In this document: positions 28,756 to 37,949 of the stretch, in pieces
How the letters are laid out: each line of letters opens with the position of its first letter
Position numbering within the stretch: position 1 is the first letter of the stretch
Assembly: GCA_963848175.1 (NCBI GenBank)
Contig: CAWKCO010000007.1
Span: 186,001 to 250,000 of the forward strand
Origin: JAMZMI01 sp963848175
Lineage (GTDB): Bacteria > Bacteroidota > Bacteroidia > Cytophagales > Cyclobacteriaceae
DNA: 64,000 nucleotides
Reading direction: 5' to 3'
The notes under the pieces: generated by a model
What the model saw: only the letters and a program-made list of their open reading frames with translations
The model's database searches: none
What the model was told of the DNA's origin: nothing
Program-made: the position numbers and the translations under genes

Positions 28756-31161
28756 CTAGAAAATTTGGCTAAACTGATCTGGCGCCACTTCTTCGAAAAG
28801 CGAATATACTGCCTCGAAGATATCTTCAATATTGGGTTTGGAGAAGTAATCCCCATCCGTACCATAGGCAGGTCTGTGCTCTCTAGCACTAACCGTGATC
28901 GGTTTAGAATCTAAATACTGATAACCACCATCTCTTTCCAAGACTTGCTGCATCATATAGGCGCTAGCTCCTCCAGGCACATCCTCATCGAGGAATGCTA
29001 TTCTATTGGTTTTTTTCAGCGATTCTAGAACCGTTTGGGTTCGGTCAAACGGCATCAATGACTGCACGTCGATGACTTCACATGATATTCCAATTTCGCT
29101 GAGTTGCTGAGCAGCCTCTAAAGTGATTCTGCACATTGAGCCATAAGTCACCAAGGTGATGTCTTCACCCGTTCTTAGAATTTCAGGAACGCCTAATGGC
29201 ACACATATCTCACCAATATTGTCAGGCATTTTTTCCTTGAGCCTATAAGCATTCAAGGGCTCAATGATTAAGGCTGGATCATTTCCTTTAATAATCGTAT
29301 TGTAAAACCCTGCTGCTTGCGTGAGGTTTCTAGGTACTAGCAGATGTATGCCTCTCAGAGATCCTAAGATCATACTCATAGGCGAGCCGCTGTGCCATAC
29401 ACCTTCTAAGCGATGGCCTCTTGTGCGAATGATTACAGGAGCCACTTGGCCGCCTTTCATTCTGTAATGAAGACAAGCTAAATCATCGGTAAGCGTTTGC
29501 AATGTGTAAACGAGATAGTCTAGGTACTGAACTTCCACAATCGGACGTAAACCTCTAAGTGCCGAGCCGATCCCTTGGCCAATGATAGTAGGTTCGCGAA
29601 TTCCGGTATCCGTTACTCTGATCTCACCATATTTATCTTGTAATCCTGCAAACCCTTGGTTTACATCACCGATCTTGCCTACATCTTCTCCAATGGCGAA
29701 AACGCGTGGGTCTCTTTCAAAAAGCGCATCGAAACCCGCGAGCACAACTTCTCTGCCGTCGACCAGTTTTGAGTTTTCGGAATACTGAGGTTTTACTTCT
29801 TCTACAAGAAGTGGCGAGTATACATCTTCGGTAAAAAGCTTAGAGCTGTAGTCATCGAAGTATTTGGCCTTTTTTTCATGATACCAAGCAATAAGTCTGT
29901 CTTTGTCATGGCTTGATTCCGTACGAATCAGTCTTAACGATTTTCTTACTGAGCGGATGATATCAGATTTGGTAGCATTGAGGGTGCTTTTTAGTTCATT
30001 CTTGATGACTGTCAGCTCCCTTTTGTTTTCATGAATTAGGGCAGTTCTGCCCAGAAGTTCAAGACCCTCGTTGAGGTCTTTCTTCATATCCTCAGAGTAA
30101 GCGATCCAAGCTTTTTCGCGACCTTTTTTGGCCCTGGCTTTTGCTTCTCTCTCTATTTTTTCAAGATCTTGAGCAGTAGCTATCCCTTCTGAGAGTAACC
30201 ACTCTTTCATTTTTTTGAGGCAATCGTATTCTTTTTCCCAAGCTAGTCGGCCTTTGGATTTGTAACGCTCATGCGAACCAGAAGTGGAATGGCCTTGAGG
30301 CTGGGTCAAATCTTCAACATGGACGAGAGAGGGTACATGTTCTGTTCTGGCTAAGTGAACGGCTTTTTGGTATGTTTCCACCAAAGCCGAATAGTCCCAC
30401 CCTTTTACAGTGAAAATTTCTATGCCTTGTTCAGTTTCCGATCTTTGAAATCCAGCGACGGCTTTTGATATACTCTCTTTTGTAGTGTGGTATTCATTTG
30501 GTACGGAAATACCATAACCATCATCCCAGACAGAAAGCACCATGGGTATTTGTAATACGCCAGCAGCATTGATGGCTTCAAAGAAATGTCCTTCTGACGT
30601 AGATGCATTCCCGATGGTCCCGAATGCTACTTCATTTCCTCCAATGGAGAAATCCGTTAGGGATTTTAATTCAGGGTTGTTTCTGTAAAGTTTTGAAGCA
30701 TAAGCTAGTCCAACCAATCTTGGGATTTGAGCTGCGGTGCAGGATACGTCAGAGCAAGAGTTTTTTGTTTGGGTGAGATTTTTCCAATTACCGTTCTCAT
30801 CCATAGATCGGGTGCCGAAGTGTCCGTTCATCATTCGTCCGGCTGACGCAGGTTCTTGTTCTACGTCTGTATGAGCATATAACTGAGCGAAAAATTGTTG
30901 AGCTGTGAGCTGACCAATGGCCATCATGAATGTTTGATCTCGATAGTATCCAGATCTCCAATCCCCGTTTTCGAATGCTTTTGCTTTTGCTATTTGAGCA
31001 AGTTCTTTTCCATCTCCGAAAATACCGAATTTGGCTTTTCCCATAAAGACTTCCTTGCGACCAATAAGACTCATCTCACGGCTTTCTACTGCCAAGGCAT
31101 AGTCTTTGAGAATTTCTGAAACATCTACTTTGGTATGGGATTCTGTCTTTGTGTTGCTCAT
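28756..31161 (-). CDS. Fused alpha/beta 2-oxoacid dehydrogenase E1
   Basis: 801 residues, alpha and beta E1 halves in one chain. The alpha half (about 1-390) has the thiamine-diphosphate motif as GNASTSEGHFFEAIN; the beta half (from about 440) has VFAIGEDVGKIGDVNQGF and LVTYGSM. Such fused E1 proteins in Bacteroidota oxidatively decarboxylate branched-chain 2-oxoacids or pyruvate and work with E2 and E3. No E2/E3 gene is adjacent. A -7 box TAGCTTTG lies at 31206-31213. Branched-chain specificity is by family habit, not proven. Confidence 0.92.
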   Translation of the reverse strand: MSNTKTESHTKVDVSEILKDYALAVESREMSLIGRKEVFMGKAKFGIFGDGKELAQIAKAKAFENGDWRSGYYRDQTFMMAIGQLTAQQFFAQLYAHTDVEQEPASAGRMMNGHFGTRSMDENGNWKNLTQTKNSCSDVSCTAAQIPRLVGLAYASKLYRNNPELKSLTDFSIGGNEVAFGTIGNASTSEGHFFEAINAAGVLQIPMVLSVWDDGYGISVPNEYHTTKESISKAVAGFQRSETEQGIEIFTVKGWDYSALVETYQKAVHLARTEHVPSLVHVEDLTQPQGHSTSGSHERYKSKGRLAWEKEYDCLKKMKEWLLSEGIATAQDLEKIEREAKARAKKGREKAWIAYSEDMKKDLNEGLELLGRTALIHENKRELTVIKNELKSTLNATKSDIIRSVRKSLRLIRTESSHDKDRLIAWYHEKKAKYFDDYSSKLFTEDVYSPLLVEEVKPQYSENSKLVDGREVVLAGFDALFERDPRVFAIGEDVGKIGDVNQGFAGLQDKYGEIRVTDTGIREPTIIGQGIGSALRGLRPIVEVQYLDYLVYTLQTLTDDLACLHYRMKGGQVAPVIIRTRGHRLEGVWHSGSPMSMILGSLRGIHLLVPRNLTQAAGFYNTIIKGNDPALIIEPLNAYRLKEKMPDNIGEICVPLGVPEILRTGEDITLVTYGSMCRITLEAAQQLSEIGISCEVIDVQSLMPFDRTQTVLESLKKTNRIAFLDEDVPGGASAYMMQQVLERDGGYQYLDSKPITVSAREHRPAYGTDGDYFSKPNIEDIFEAVYSLFEEVAPDQFSQIF

Positions 31162-31205
31162 TTAAGAATAGATAAGACGTATTATTTCGTTCCTAAAAAC
31201 GAGCA

Positions 31206-31213
31206 CAAAGCTA
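31206..31213 (-). promoter_or_regulatory. Candidate -7 box of the E1 gene
   Basis: On the minus strand TAGCTTTG matches TAnnTTTG exactly, 44 bases before the E1 start. No clear -33 element. Confidence 0.4.
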
Positions 31214-31402
31214 CTGAAATTCAGTTAATTTTTTTCTTCCACGCTTATGGTGCATGATATTTTACACTTTTTTCGCTTTCAAAAAAAGGAATTATGTTCG
31301 GTGTAAATCCAATTTTTCAGAATAAAAATCATGTGGAAATTCGATTGATTTTTAGCTTCTCTCGAATTTTTTGCACCTTACAATATTGCTTAAAAGCCAC
31401 TC

Positions 31403-31410
31403 TATATTTG
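31403..31410 (+). promoter_or_regulatory. Candidate -7 box of ald
   Basis: TATATTTG matches the Bacteroidota TAnnTTTG box exactly, 33 bases before the ald start. The nearest TTG upstream is only 14 bases away, so the -33 element is not convincing. Confidence 0.4.
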
Positions 31411-31443
31411 CCTCAATTCTAATGTTAATAAAACGACAAAGGC

Positions 31444-32559
31444 ATGATAATTGGTATTCCAAAAGAGATTAAAAATAATGAGAATAGGGTTGCCATAACC
31501 CCAGCTGGTGTACAAGAGTTGAAGAGAAATGGTCACACTGTGTACGTGCAAATGACTGCTGGAGAGGGTAGTGGCTTTGAGGATGAAAGTTACGCAGCTG
31601 CTGGTGCAGCAATGCTTCCGACTATAGAAGAAGTATATGCTATATCAGAGATGATTATCAAGGTGAAAGAGCCTATCGCTTCTGAATACAAGCTTATCAA
31701 AAAAGATCAATTGGTCTTTACTTATTTTCATTTTGCTTCTCATCAGCCACTAACGGATGCGATGATTTCTTCAGGTGCGGTATGTTTGGCTTACGAGACT
31801 GTGGAGCGTGTGGATAGGTCTTTACCACTGTTGGTGCCAATGTCTGAAGTGGCTGGTCGTATGTCTATTCAAGAAGGAGCTAAGTATTTAGAAAAGCCAA
31901 GTGGCGGAAGAGGTATTTTGCTTGGAGGTGTCCCTGGTGTTCGCCCTGCTAAAGTATTGATTCTTGGTGGGGGAGTAGTAGGTACAAATGCTGCGAAGAT
32001 GGCGGCTGGATTGGGTGCCGATGTGACGATAATGGATTTGAACTTGGCTCGCTTGAGGTATCTTGATGATGTGATGCCTGCGAATGTAAATACCTTTATG
32101 TCCAACGAATATAATATCCGCGAGCTGATAAGTACGCATGATCTGATCGTAGGAGCAGTACTTATTCCTGGAGCTAAAGCGCCACATTTGATCACTCGTG
32201 ATATGCTGAAAGAAATGAAGCCAGGCACGGTGCTCGTGGATGTTGCAGTAGATCAAGGAGGTTGTATCGAGACTTGTAAACCGACAACTCACGAAGATCC
32301 TACTTACGTGATTGATGGTGTGTTGCATTACTGTGTTGCGAATATGCCAGGAGCAGTGCCTTATACTTCCACTTTGGCTTTGACCAACGCAACGCTACCT
32401 TACGCGATTCAACTAGCCAATAAGGGCTGGAAGAAAGCATGTTTGGAAAATGCGGAATTGAAGCATGGCTTGAATGTAGTTCAAGGCAAGGTTGTTTATA
32501 AAGGAGTAGCCGATGCTTTTGATTTAGACTATACGGATGTAGCCACTGTGTTACTATAA
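31444..32559 (+). CDS. ald: Alanine dehydrogenase
   Basis: 371 residues, normal length. Motifs: MIIGIPKEIKNNENRVAITP at the N-terminus, VFTYFHFASHQPLT (His96-type catalytic region), the NAD-binding glycine motif ILGGGVVGTNAAKMAAGLGA, and VDVAVDQGGCIETCKPT. Interconverts L-alanine and pyruvate plus ammonia with NAD+. Divergent from the fused E1 gene across 282 bp; its end overlaps the convergent HsdR-N gene by 6 bp. Confidence 0.96.
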   Translation: MIIGIPKEIKNNENRVAITPAGVQELKRNGHTVYVQMTAGEGSGFEDESYAAAGAAMLPTIEEVYAISEMIIKVKEPIASEYKLIKKDQLVFTYFHFASHQPLTDAMISSGAVCLAYETVERVDRSLPLLVPMSEVAGRMSIQEGAKYLEKPSGGRGILLGGVPGVRPAKVLILGGGVVGTNAAKMAAGLGADVTIMDLNLARLRYLDDVMPANVNTFMSNEYNIRELISTHDLIVGAVLIPGAKAPHLITRDMLKEMKPGTVLVDVAVDQGGCIETCKPTTHEDPTYVIDGVLHYCVANMPGAVPYTSTLALTNATLPYAIQLANKGWKKACLENAELKHGLNVVQGKVVYKGVADAFDLDYTDVATVLL

Positions 32560-33006
32560 ATTCTGAGGATTCGGAAATGGGGGGAATTGTTTACGTACAA
32601 CATACTCCCCATTTTCTAATTCCCAGATAAAACTCTTCATTCCGTTGGTGATCGCCAAAAAAGGTGCTTTGAGTACTTTGTTATAAATCGCCGCTTGGTT
32701 TACAACAGTTTTGGTCAAGGATACCGAAGGGGCTTTGCACTCGATCAGCAAAAAGGGAGCCGAGTCTCGATCAAGCAAAATAATATCACTTCGTTTTGCT
32801 GATTTGAAGTAATTCATTCCCGCCTCTAGTTTGATCAAAGTTTTTGGGTAATTCAAATGGCCTATCATCAGATGAATAAAATGCTGTCGAACCCATTCTT
32901 CTGGGGTGAGCATGACATACTTTTTCCTCACAATGTCGAAAACGAATTGATTGCCTTCCTCACTTTTAATCTTCAGTTCGCACTCAGGCAGTTTTAGTTT
33001 CTCCAT
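32554..33006 (-). CDS. HsdR N-terminal-type PD-(D/E)XK nuclease-like protein
   Basis: 150 residues with EEWVRQHFIHLMIGHLNYP, then RSDIILLDRDSAPFLLIECKAP, which gives the PD-(D/E)XK pair (D...ECK). Matches the stand-alone HSDR_N domain proteins found widely in Bacteroidota. No HsdM or HsdS is nearby, so it is not part of a type I restriction system here. Its start overlaps the end of the upstream MFS gene by 23 bp. Role unknown, possibly DNA repair. Confidence 0.9.
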   Translation of the reverse strand: MEKLKLPECELKIKSEEGNQFVFDIVRKKYVMLTPEEWVRQHFIHLMIGHLNYPKTLIKLEAGMNYFKSAKRSDIILLDRDSAPFLLIECKAPSVSLTKTVVNQAAIYNKVLKAPFLAITNGMKSFIWELENGEYVVRKQFPPFPNPQNL

Positions 33007-34288
33007 TTTTGATTTTTGGCATTTTCACAAATATCAGAATTACAAATCCAATGATGAAATATGATGCTAGCGCCAAGGTGCTATTTCTCATGCTTCCGGA
33101 GATTTGCTCAATAATACCATAGCTGAATGTGCCCAGTACCACACTCATATGGAAGGTAACATCATAGAATGAGAAATAAGAGGCATGCTCTGTTGTAGAT
33201 GCGGGGAGTAGTTTTGAAAAAGTAGCTCTAGATAATGACTGAATGCCACCCATCACTAGGCCTACCAAGACAGCTACAATATAGAATTCATTTACCGAAG
33301 TGATGGTGTAGGCGAATACGCACACACCCATCCAGATGATAATCATCGTGCACAGAGAGAAAATATTTCCTTTTTTCTCTGATAATCGGGCGAAAACAGT
33401 GGCGCCAATGATGGCTACAAATTGAATGATCAAAAGTATAGGAATCAATTGTCCAGATTCCAGTTTTAATTCTTTCGACCCAAAAAGGGTTGCAAGTAGC
33501 ATGACCGTTTGCACGCCCATATTAAAGAAAAAGAATGCAATTAGGTATTTACGGATATTGGGTAGGCTTTTGAGTTCAATAAAAACCTTTTTCAATTCCA
33601 AATAACCATTCATGAAGATTTTTCCTCTAGGTTTTTTGTTGAAGACATTTGATGGAAGTTGTTTAAAAGGAATTTGAGCAAATCCGATCCACCAAACCCC
33701 TACGACTAGGAAAACTACGCGTGTGGCCATGCCTTTGGTTTCGAAACCAAAAGTGTCGTAAAAAGTAATAAGCACGAGACTCAAGATAAGTAGAAGTGCA
33801 CTGCCTATGTATCCATAAGAATAGCCTCTTGCACTGATTCTGTCGGTCATCGATTCGGGCGCGATTTCTGGTAGATAGGCGTCATAAAACACAAGACTGG
33901 AACTATATCCCAAACTGGCCAACAAGACACATATAATACCCCACTCTAAATTCTCGGAGGTGAAGAAAAAGAGCCCAATACATGCTAGCGATCCTATGGT
34001 TGTGAAAATTTTTAGAAACGTTTTCTTTTTACCAGTGTAATCAGCGATACCAGAGAGCAACGGTAGGATGAGTGCTGATAATAGGTAGGAAAGCGAGAGC
34101 GCATAACTATAGAGTACGGAGTTAACCACACTGAATCCGAAGAAATCCACCTTATGTCCAGTCATTTCATTGGATGTAACCGCTGCGTAATATATTGGAA
34201 AAATGGAGGTGTTTATTACCAGATTGTAAACTGAGTTTGCCCAGTCATACATGCACCACGAATGAATAACTTTTTTATCAGGAATCAT
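32984..34288 (-). CDS. MFS transporter, UMF1/Atg22 type
   Basis: 434 residues with about twelve membrane segments. The N-terminus WCMYDWANSVYNLVINTSIFP is the hallmark of Atg22-like (UMF1) permeases, and GGIQSLSRATFSKLLPA is a second family block. Atg22 exports amino acids from vacuoles in yeast; bacterial substrates are unknown. The gene overlaps the downstream HsdR-N gene by 23 bp. Confidence 0.92.
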   Translation of the reverse strand: MIPDKKVIHSWCMYDWANSVYNLVINTSIFPIYYAAVTSNEMTGHKVDFFGFSVVNSVLYSYALSLSYLLSALILPLLSGIADYTGKKKTFLKIFTTIGSLACIGLFFFTSENLEWGIICVLLASLGYSSSLVFYDAYLPEIAPESMTDRISARGYSYGYIGSALLLILSLVLITFYDTFGFETKGMATRVVFLVVGVWWIGFAQIPFKQLPSNVFNKKPRGKIFMNGYLELKKVFIELKSLPNIRKYLIAFFFFNMGVQTVMLLATLFGSKELKLESGQLIPILLIIQFVAIIGATVFARLSEKKGNIFSLCTMIIIWMGVCVFAYTITSVNEFYIVAVLVGLVMGGIQSLSRATFSKLLPASTTEHASYFSFYDVTFHMSVVLGTFSYGIIEQISGSMRNSTLALASYFIIGFVILIFVKMPKIKNGETKTA

Positions 34289-34411
34289 GCTTGAAAATAT
34301 ATTGAATTAGGGTGATCGATCGCTTGAGAATATCGTATGAGTAAGCGAATTCTAAAAGATAATTAAAGGCAAGAATACGATATTTTGCTTTAATGATAAT
34401 GAAAGTGAAGG

Positions 34412-35737
34412 ATGACAAATTTAGAAAACACAACCCTTGAGAGAAAAAGACAAAATAGTATTAATGAGCGAATCCCAAAAACGGCGCTCACGCGGGTTGT
34501 AATCGTTGGAGGAGGTTTTGCCGGGATTGAATTAGTAAGGGAGCTAAGCAAGAGCAATATTCAAATAGTGCTTGTGGATAAGCACAACTATCACACATTT
34601 ATTCCTTTGCTCTATCAAGTAGCTACAGCGGGGCTAAGTCCTGGTGATATATCAAGCCCTCTTAGAGAGTTTTTGCGTGAGAATAAGAATTTCCATTTCC
34701 GCATGGCCAAGGTGAAAAGTGTAGATCCTGTAAAAAAGGAAATTCTCACTAACCTTGGGGCGTTGAGTTATGATATTTTAATCATGGCTTCTGGATCGCG
34801 AACCAATTTTTACGGGAACAAGCAGATCAAGAAAAACGCCAACAACCTTCGCGAGATCACCGATGCGATAGAACTTAGAACAAAGCTTATCAATAATTTT
34901 GAAGAGGCGTTGATGGTGGATGATCAGGATGAGCTTGATCAGCACATGAATATTGTGATTGTGGGTGCTGGCCCTACTGGAGTAGAGCTTGCAGGTGCTA
35001 TCGGTGAGCTGAGAAATCAGGTGCTTCCAAAGGATTATCCAGAATTGGATTTTCGGAGAATGAAAATCACGTTGCTAGAAGGAGGTCAGCAAGTTTTGGG
35101 AGCTATGTCTCCAAAGGCAGGTCAGAAAGCGGCGAAGTATCTTGAAAAATTTGGAGTGAATGTGAGATTGGGAGTTTTTCTGAAATCTTATGAAAATCAG
35201 GTAGCGGTACTTAGCGATGAGAGTGAGATTAGAACGAATTGTTTGATCTGGGCAGCTGGAGTGGAGGGCAATCTTGTGCCGGGGCTTTATGATGGGGCTG
35301 TGGTGAATGGAAGAATTATTGTGGATGAAAATAACCTGATCAAAGGCCATAAATACATCTACGCCGTAGGCGATGTGGCGCTTCAAACCACCGAAAAATA
35401 CCCGAAAGGGTTGCCTATGCTGGCACCTGTGGCTTTGCAGCAAGCGAAATATTTGGCGCAGAATATTATTCGAATGGAAGAACAAAAGCCGTTGAAACCC
35501 TTCAAGTACATAAATAAAGGTACTATGGCTACTGTCGGGCGTAATCGAGCGGTGGTGGACTTGCCCTTCAATTTGGTAATTAGCGGGTTTTTAGGATGGT
35601 TTATTTGGATGTTTATCCACCTTTTTTCCATTATTGGCTTTCGACGGAAATTATTGGTTTTTGCAAACTGGATGTGGAACTACTTTACTTACAATCAGGG
35701 CAATCGATTGATTATAAAAAAAGATATTGATGATTAA
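34412..35737 (+). CDS. ndh: Type II NADH dehydrogenase-like FAD oxidoreductase
   Basis: 441 residues. First Rossmann fold VVIVGGGFAGIELVREL (FAD), second NIVIVGAGPTGVELAGAIGE (NADH), plus YAVGDVA and a C-terminal membrane-binding helix region (FIWMFIHLFSIIGF). Non-proton-pumping NADH:quinone oxidoreductase of the respiratory chain. It starts divergently from the Atg22-like gene and is followed after 16 bp by the C39-like peptidase gene, so it may be the first gene of that operon. Confidence 0.92.
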   Translation: MTNLENTTLERKRQNSINERIPKTALTRVVIVGGGFAGIELVRELSKSNIQIVLVDKHNYHTFIPLLYQVATAGLSPGDISSPLREFLRENKNFHFRMAKVKSVDPVKKEILTNLGALSYDILIMASGSRTNFYGNKQIKKNANNLREITDAIELRTKLINNFEEALMVDDQDELDQHMNIVIVGAGPTGVELAGAIGELRNQVLPKDYPELDFRRMKITLLEGGQQVLGAMSPKAGQKAAKYLEKFGVNVRLGVFLKSYENQVAVLSDESEIRTNCLIWAAGVEGNLVPGLYDGAVVNGRIIVDENNLIKGHKYIYAVGDVALQTTEKYPKGLPMLAPVALQQAKYLAQNIIRMEEQKPLKPFKYINKGTMATVGRNRAVVDLPFNLVISGFLGWFIWMFIHLFSIIGFRRKLLVFANWMWNYFTYNQGNRLIIKKDIDD

Positions 35738-35753
35738 CTACTATCTCTAAGAT

Positions 35754-36455
35754 ATGGAAGCAAAGACTTTGCAGTTGGATATACATGCCCAGCCCAACGA
35801 TGAAACCTGCGGGCCTACTTGCCTGCACGCGGTGTATAATTATTATGATGACAACATCTCTTTGAATGAGGTAATTAAACAGGTAAAAACTTTAAAAACT
35901 GGAGGTACGCTTGCTGTGATGTTGGGAGATCATGCGCTTGTTAGAGGCTACAAAGCCACACTTTATACCTATAATCTTAAAATGTTTGACCCAACTTGGT
36001 TCAAAGGAGATGTGGATCTCAAATCAAAACTTCTGGAGCAGAAAGAGCACAAAACCTCCAAAAAATTTCAACAAGCGACCGATGCTTATTTGAAATTTTT
36101 GGATTTGGGAGGTGAAATAAAATTCAAAGAACTAAATACCAGTTTGATTAAAGGTATCCTGCATGAAGGAAGCCCAATTCTAACAGGACTTAGCGCCACT
36201 TATTTGTATAACTGCGCACGCGAAATAGGGGAGACCAATCAATATGATGATGTGAAAGGCGAGCCGGTGGGACATTTTGTAGTCATTGATGGCTATGATC
36301 CTCAAAAGCGCGTCGCTTACATTTCTGATCCTTTGGAAAAAAATCCTATAAGCAGCACTCAACATTATCCCGTGACAGTGCGTCGGCTAGTCAACGCGAT
36401 CATGCTCGGAATAGTGACTTATGATGCCAACCTACTTATCATCAAACCTAAATGA
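35754..36455 (+). CDS. C39-like cysteine peptidase of an amidoligase cluster
   Basis: 233 residues, no signal peptide. Catalytic Cys in ETCGPTCLHAVYNYY (about residue 19 or 23), His in GHFVVIDGYD, and Asp in ISDPLEKNP. The papain-like C39 family usually cuts double-glycine leader peptides, but here it is soluble and has no ABC transporter. It precedes the ATP-grasp ligase with a 4-bp overlap (ATGA), so it is translated together with it. It may process or release the product of the neighbouring ligases. Confidence 0.9.
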   Translation: MEAKTLQLDIHAQPNDETCGPTCLHAVYNYYDDNISLNEVIKQVKTLKTGGTLAVMLGDHALVRGYKATLYTYNLKMFDPTWFKGDVDLKSKLLEQKEHKTSKKFQQATDAYLKFLDLGGEIKFKELNTSLIKGILHEGSPILTGLSATYLYNCAREIGETNQYDDVKGEPVGHFVVIDGYDPQKRVAYISDPLEKNPISSTQHYPVTVRRLVNAIMLGIVTYDANLLIIKPK

Positions 36456-37903
36456 TTCCTTCAAAAATTATAATTACCGAAAAGGTAGAAGACTGGCATA
36501 CTGAAATTCAGGATGTGCTTGTAGTGACTCCTGGAGACTATTTCTCCAATGAAATCTATCAGAGTTCTAAAAAGGTAAAGGTGATTAACCTTTGCAAGTC
36601 TTATCAATATCAAACCATAGGATACTATGTTTCGCTTTTGGCAGAAGCCAGACGGCACAAAGTGATACCAGAAATTTCTACTTTACAGGATTTTCGCTAT
36701 CCATCTCTGATCAGAGAAGATGCAGAAGATTTTGATGAGCTGATTCAGCATTCGCTCCGAAAGCAGACTAGCGATAAGCTGGATGTATACATCTGCTTTG
36801 GAAAAGCACATGTGCCTGCTTTGAACAAGATTGGCGCTTTGATGTTCAACCTTTTTCAAGTACCAATATTGAAGGCCGTATTTACCAAGAAGGATAAATG
36901 GGCACTCACTCAGCTAAAATCTTTAAACCTCAATGAGTTTTCAGAGAGTCTTCAAGAGCATTTGCGGGTTTCGCTTGATGAATACCTTCAAGGAAAAAAT
37001 AAAATCCAAAAGCGGTATAGCCGCAAAAAATTTGATTTGGCTATTTTGATAAACCCGGAGGAAGACACTCCTCCTTCGGATAAGAAAGCCATTCAGAATT
37101 TTATCAAAGCGGGTGAGAAAGTAGGTTTCAATGTGGATTTGATCACAAAAAACGATTATGCCAAATTGATTCAGTACGATGCACTTTTCATCAGAGAAAC
37201 CACCAACGTAAACCATCATACTTTCAAATTTGCAAAGAAAGCAGCCGCAGAAGGGCTCGTAGTAATGGATGACCATGAGTCCATTCTTAGGTGTACCAAT
37301 AAGGTCTATTTGAGTGAATTGCTGCGGGCTCATCAGGTGCCGACACCAAAATATTGGATCATCAAAAAAGACAATCCAAAACACTTGAAAAAATTGGATA
37401 TTGAGTATCCAATTATACTAAAACAGCCCGATGGAGCATTTTCTAAAGGAGTAAAGAAGGCCAAGAATGAAGAGGAGTTTTTGGCGGTATTGAAGGATTT
37501 CTTTCAAACATCCGAGTTGGTAATAGCTCAGGAATTCATTCCTACAGATTTTGATTGGAGGGTAGGGGTTTTGAATAATAAGCCCCTGTATGTGTGCCAA
37601 TATTTTATGGCGGCAGATCACTGGCAGATTGTGAATTGGGCAGGAGACGGTAGTTATGAGGAAGGAAATTTTGCTACCATTGGCGTAGAGGAGGCTCCAA
37701 AAGGGCTGATGGAATTGGCTGTGAAAGCAACATCGCTCATCGGAAATGGGTTGTATGGTGTCGATATCAAACAACGAGGAAAGAAGTTTTACATCATTGA
37801 AATAAATGATAATCCGAACTTGGATGGGGGTATAGAAGACAAGGTTTTAAAGCAGCAATTGTATGTAAAAATCATGCAGGAATTTATGAACAGATTACTT
37901 TAG
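36452..37903 (+). CDS. RLAN/RimK-type ATP-grasp ligase
   Basis: 483 residues. An N-terminal RimK-like ATPgrasp N domain (about 1-200) has VLVVTPGDYFSNEIYQSSKK, VINLCKSYQYQTIGYYVSLLAEARR and TLQDFRYPSLI. The C-terminal ATP-grasp part has IILKQPDGAFSKGVKKA (ATP-binding Lys), EFIPTDFDWRVGVLN and IEINDNPNLDGG (Mg2+-binding E-x-N). It should form an amide bond between a carboxylate and an amine using ATP. It lies between the C39-like peptidase and the GCS2 ligase genes in a compact operon. Confidence 0.93.
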   Translation: MIPSKIIITEKVEDWHTEIQDVLVVTPGDYFSNEIYQSSKKVKVINLCKSYQYQTIGYYVSLLAEARRHKVIPEISTLQDFRYPSLIREDAEDFDELIQHSLRKQTSDKLDVYICFGKAHVPALNKIGALMFNLFQVPILKAVFTKKDKWALTQLKSLNLNEFSESLQEHLRVSLDEYLQGKNKIQKRYSRKKFDLAILINPEEDTPPSDKKAIQNFIKAGEKVGFNVDLITKNDYAKLIQYDALFIRETTNVNHHTFKFAKKAAAEGLVVMDDHESILRCTNKVYLSELLRAHQVPTPKYWIIKKDNPKHLKKLDIEYPIILKQPDGAFSKGVKKAKNEEEFLAVLKDFFQTSELVIAQEFIPTDFDWRVGVLNNKPLYVCQYFMAADHWQIVNWAGDGSYEEGNFATIGVEEAPKGLMELAVKATSLIGNGLYGVDIKQRGKKFYIIEINDNPNLDGGIEDKVLKQQLYVKIMQEFMNRLL

Positions 37904-37949
37904 AATGATTCTGTCCGAAGGATATTTAATTTGAAATCAGTTATTAATA

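Noticed and set aside
32554..33006. Part of a type I restriction-modification system
   Set aside because: Only the HsdR N-terminal-type domain is present; no HsdM, HsdS or helicase part is nearby.
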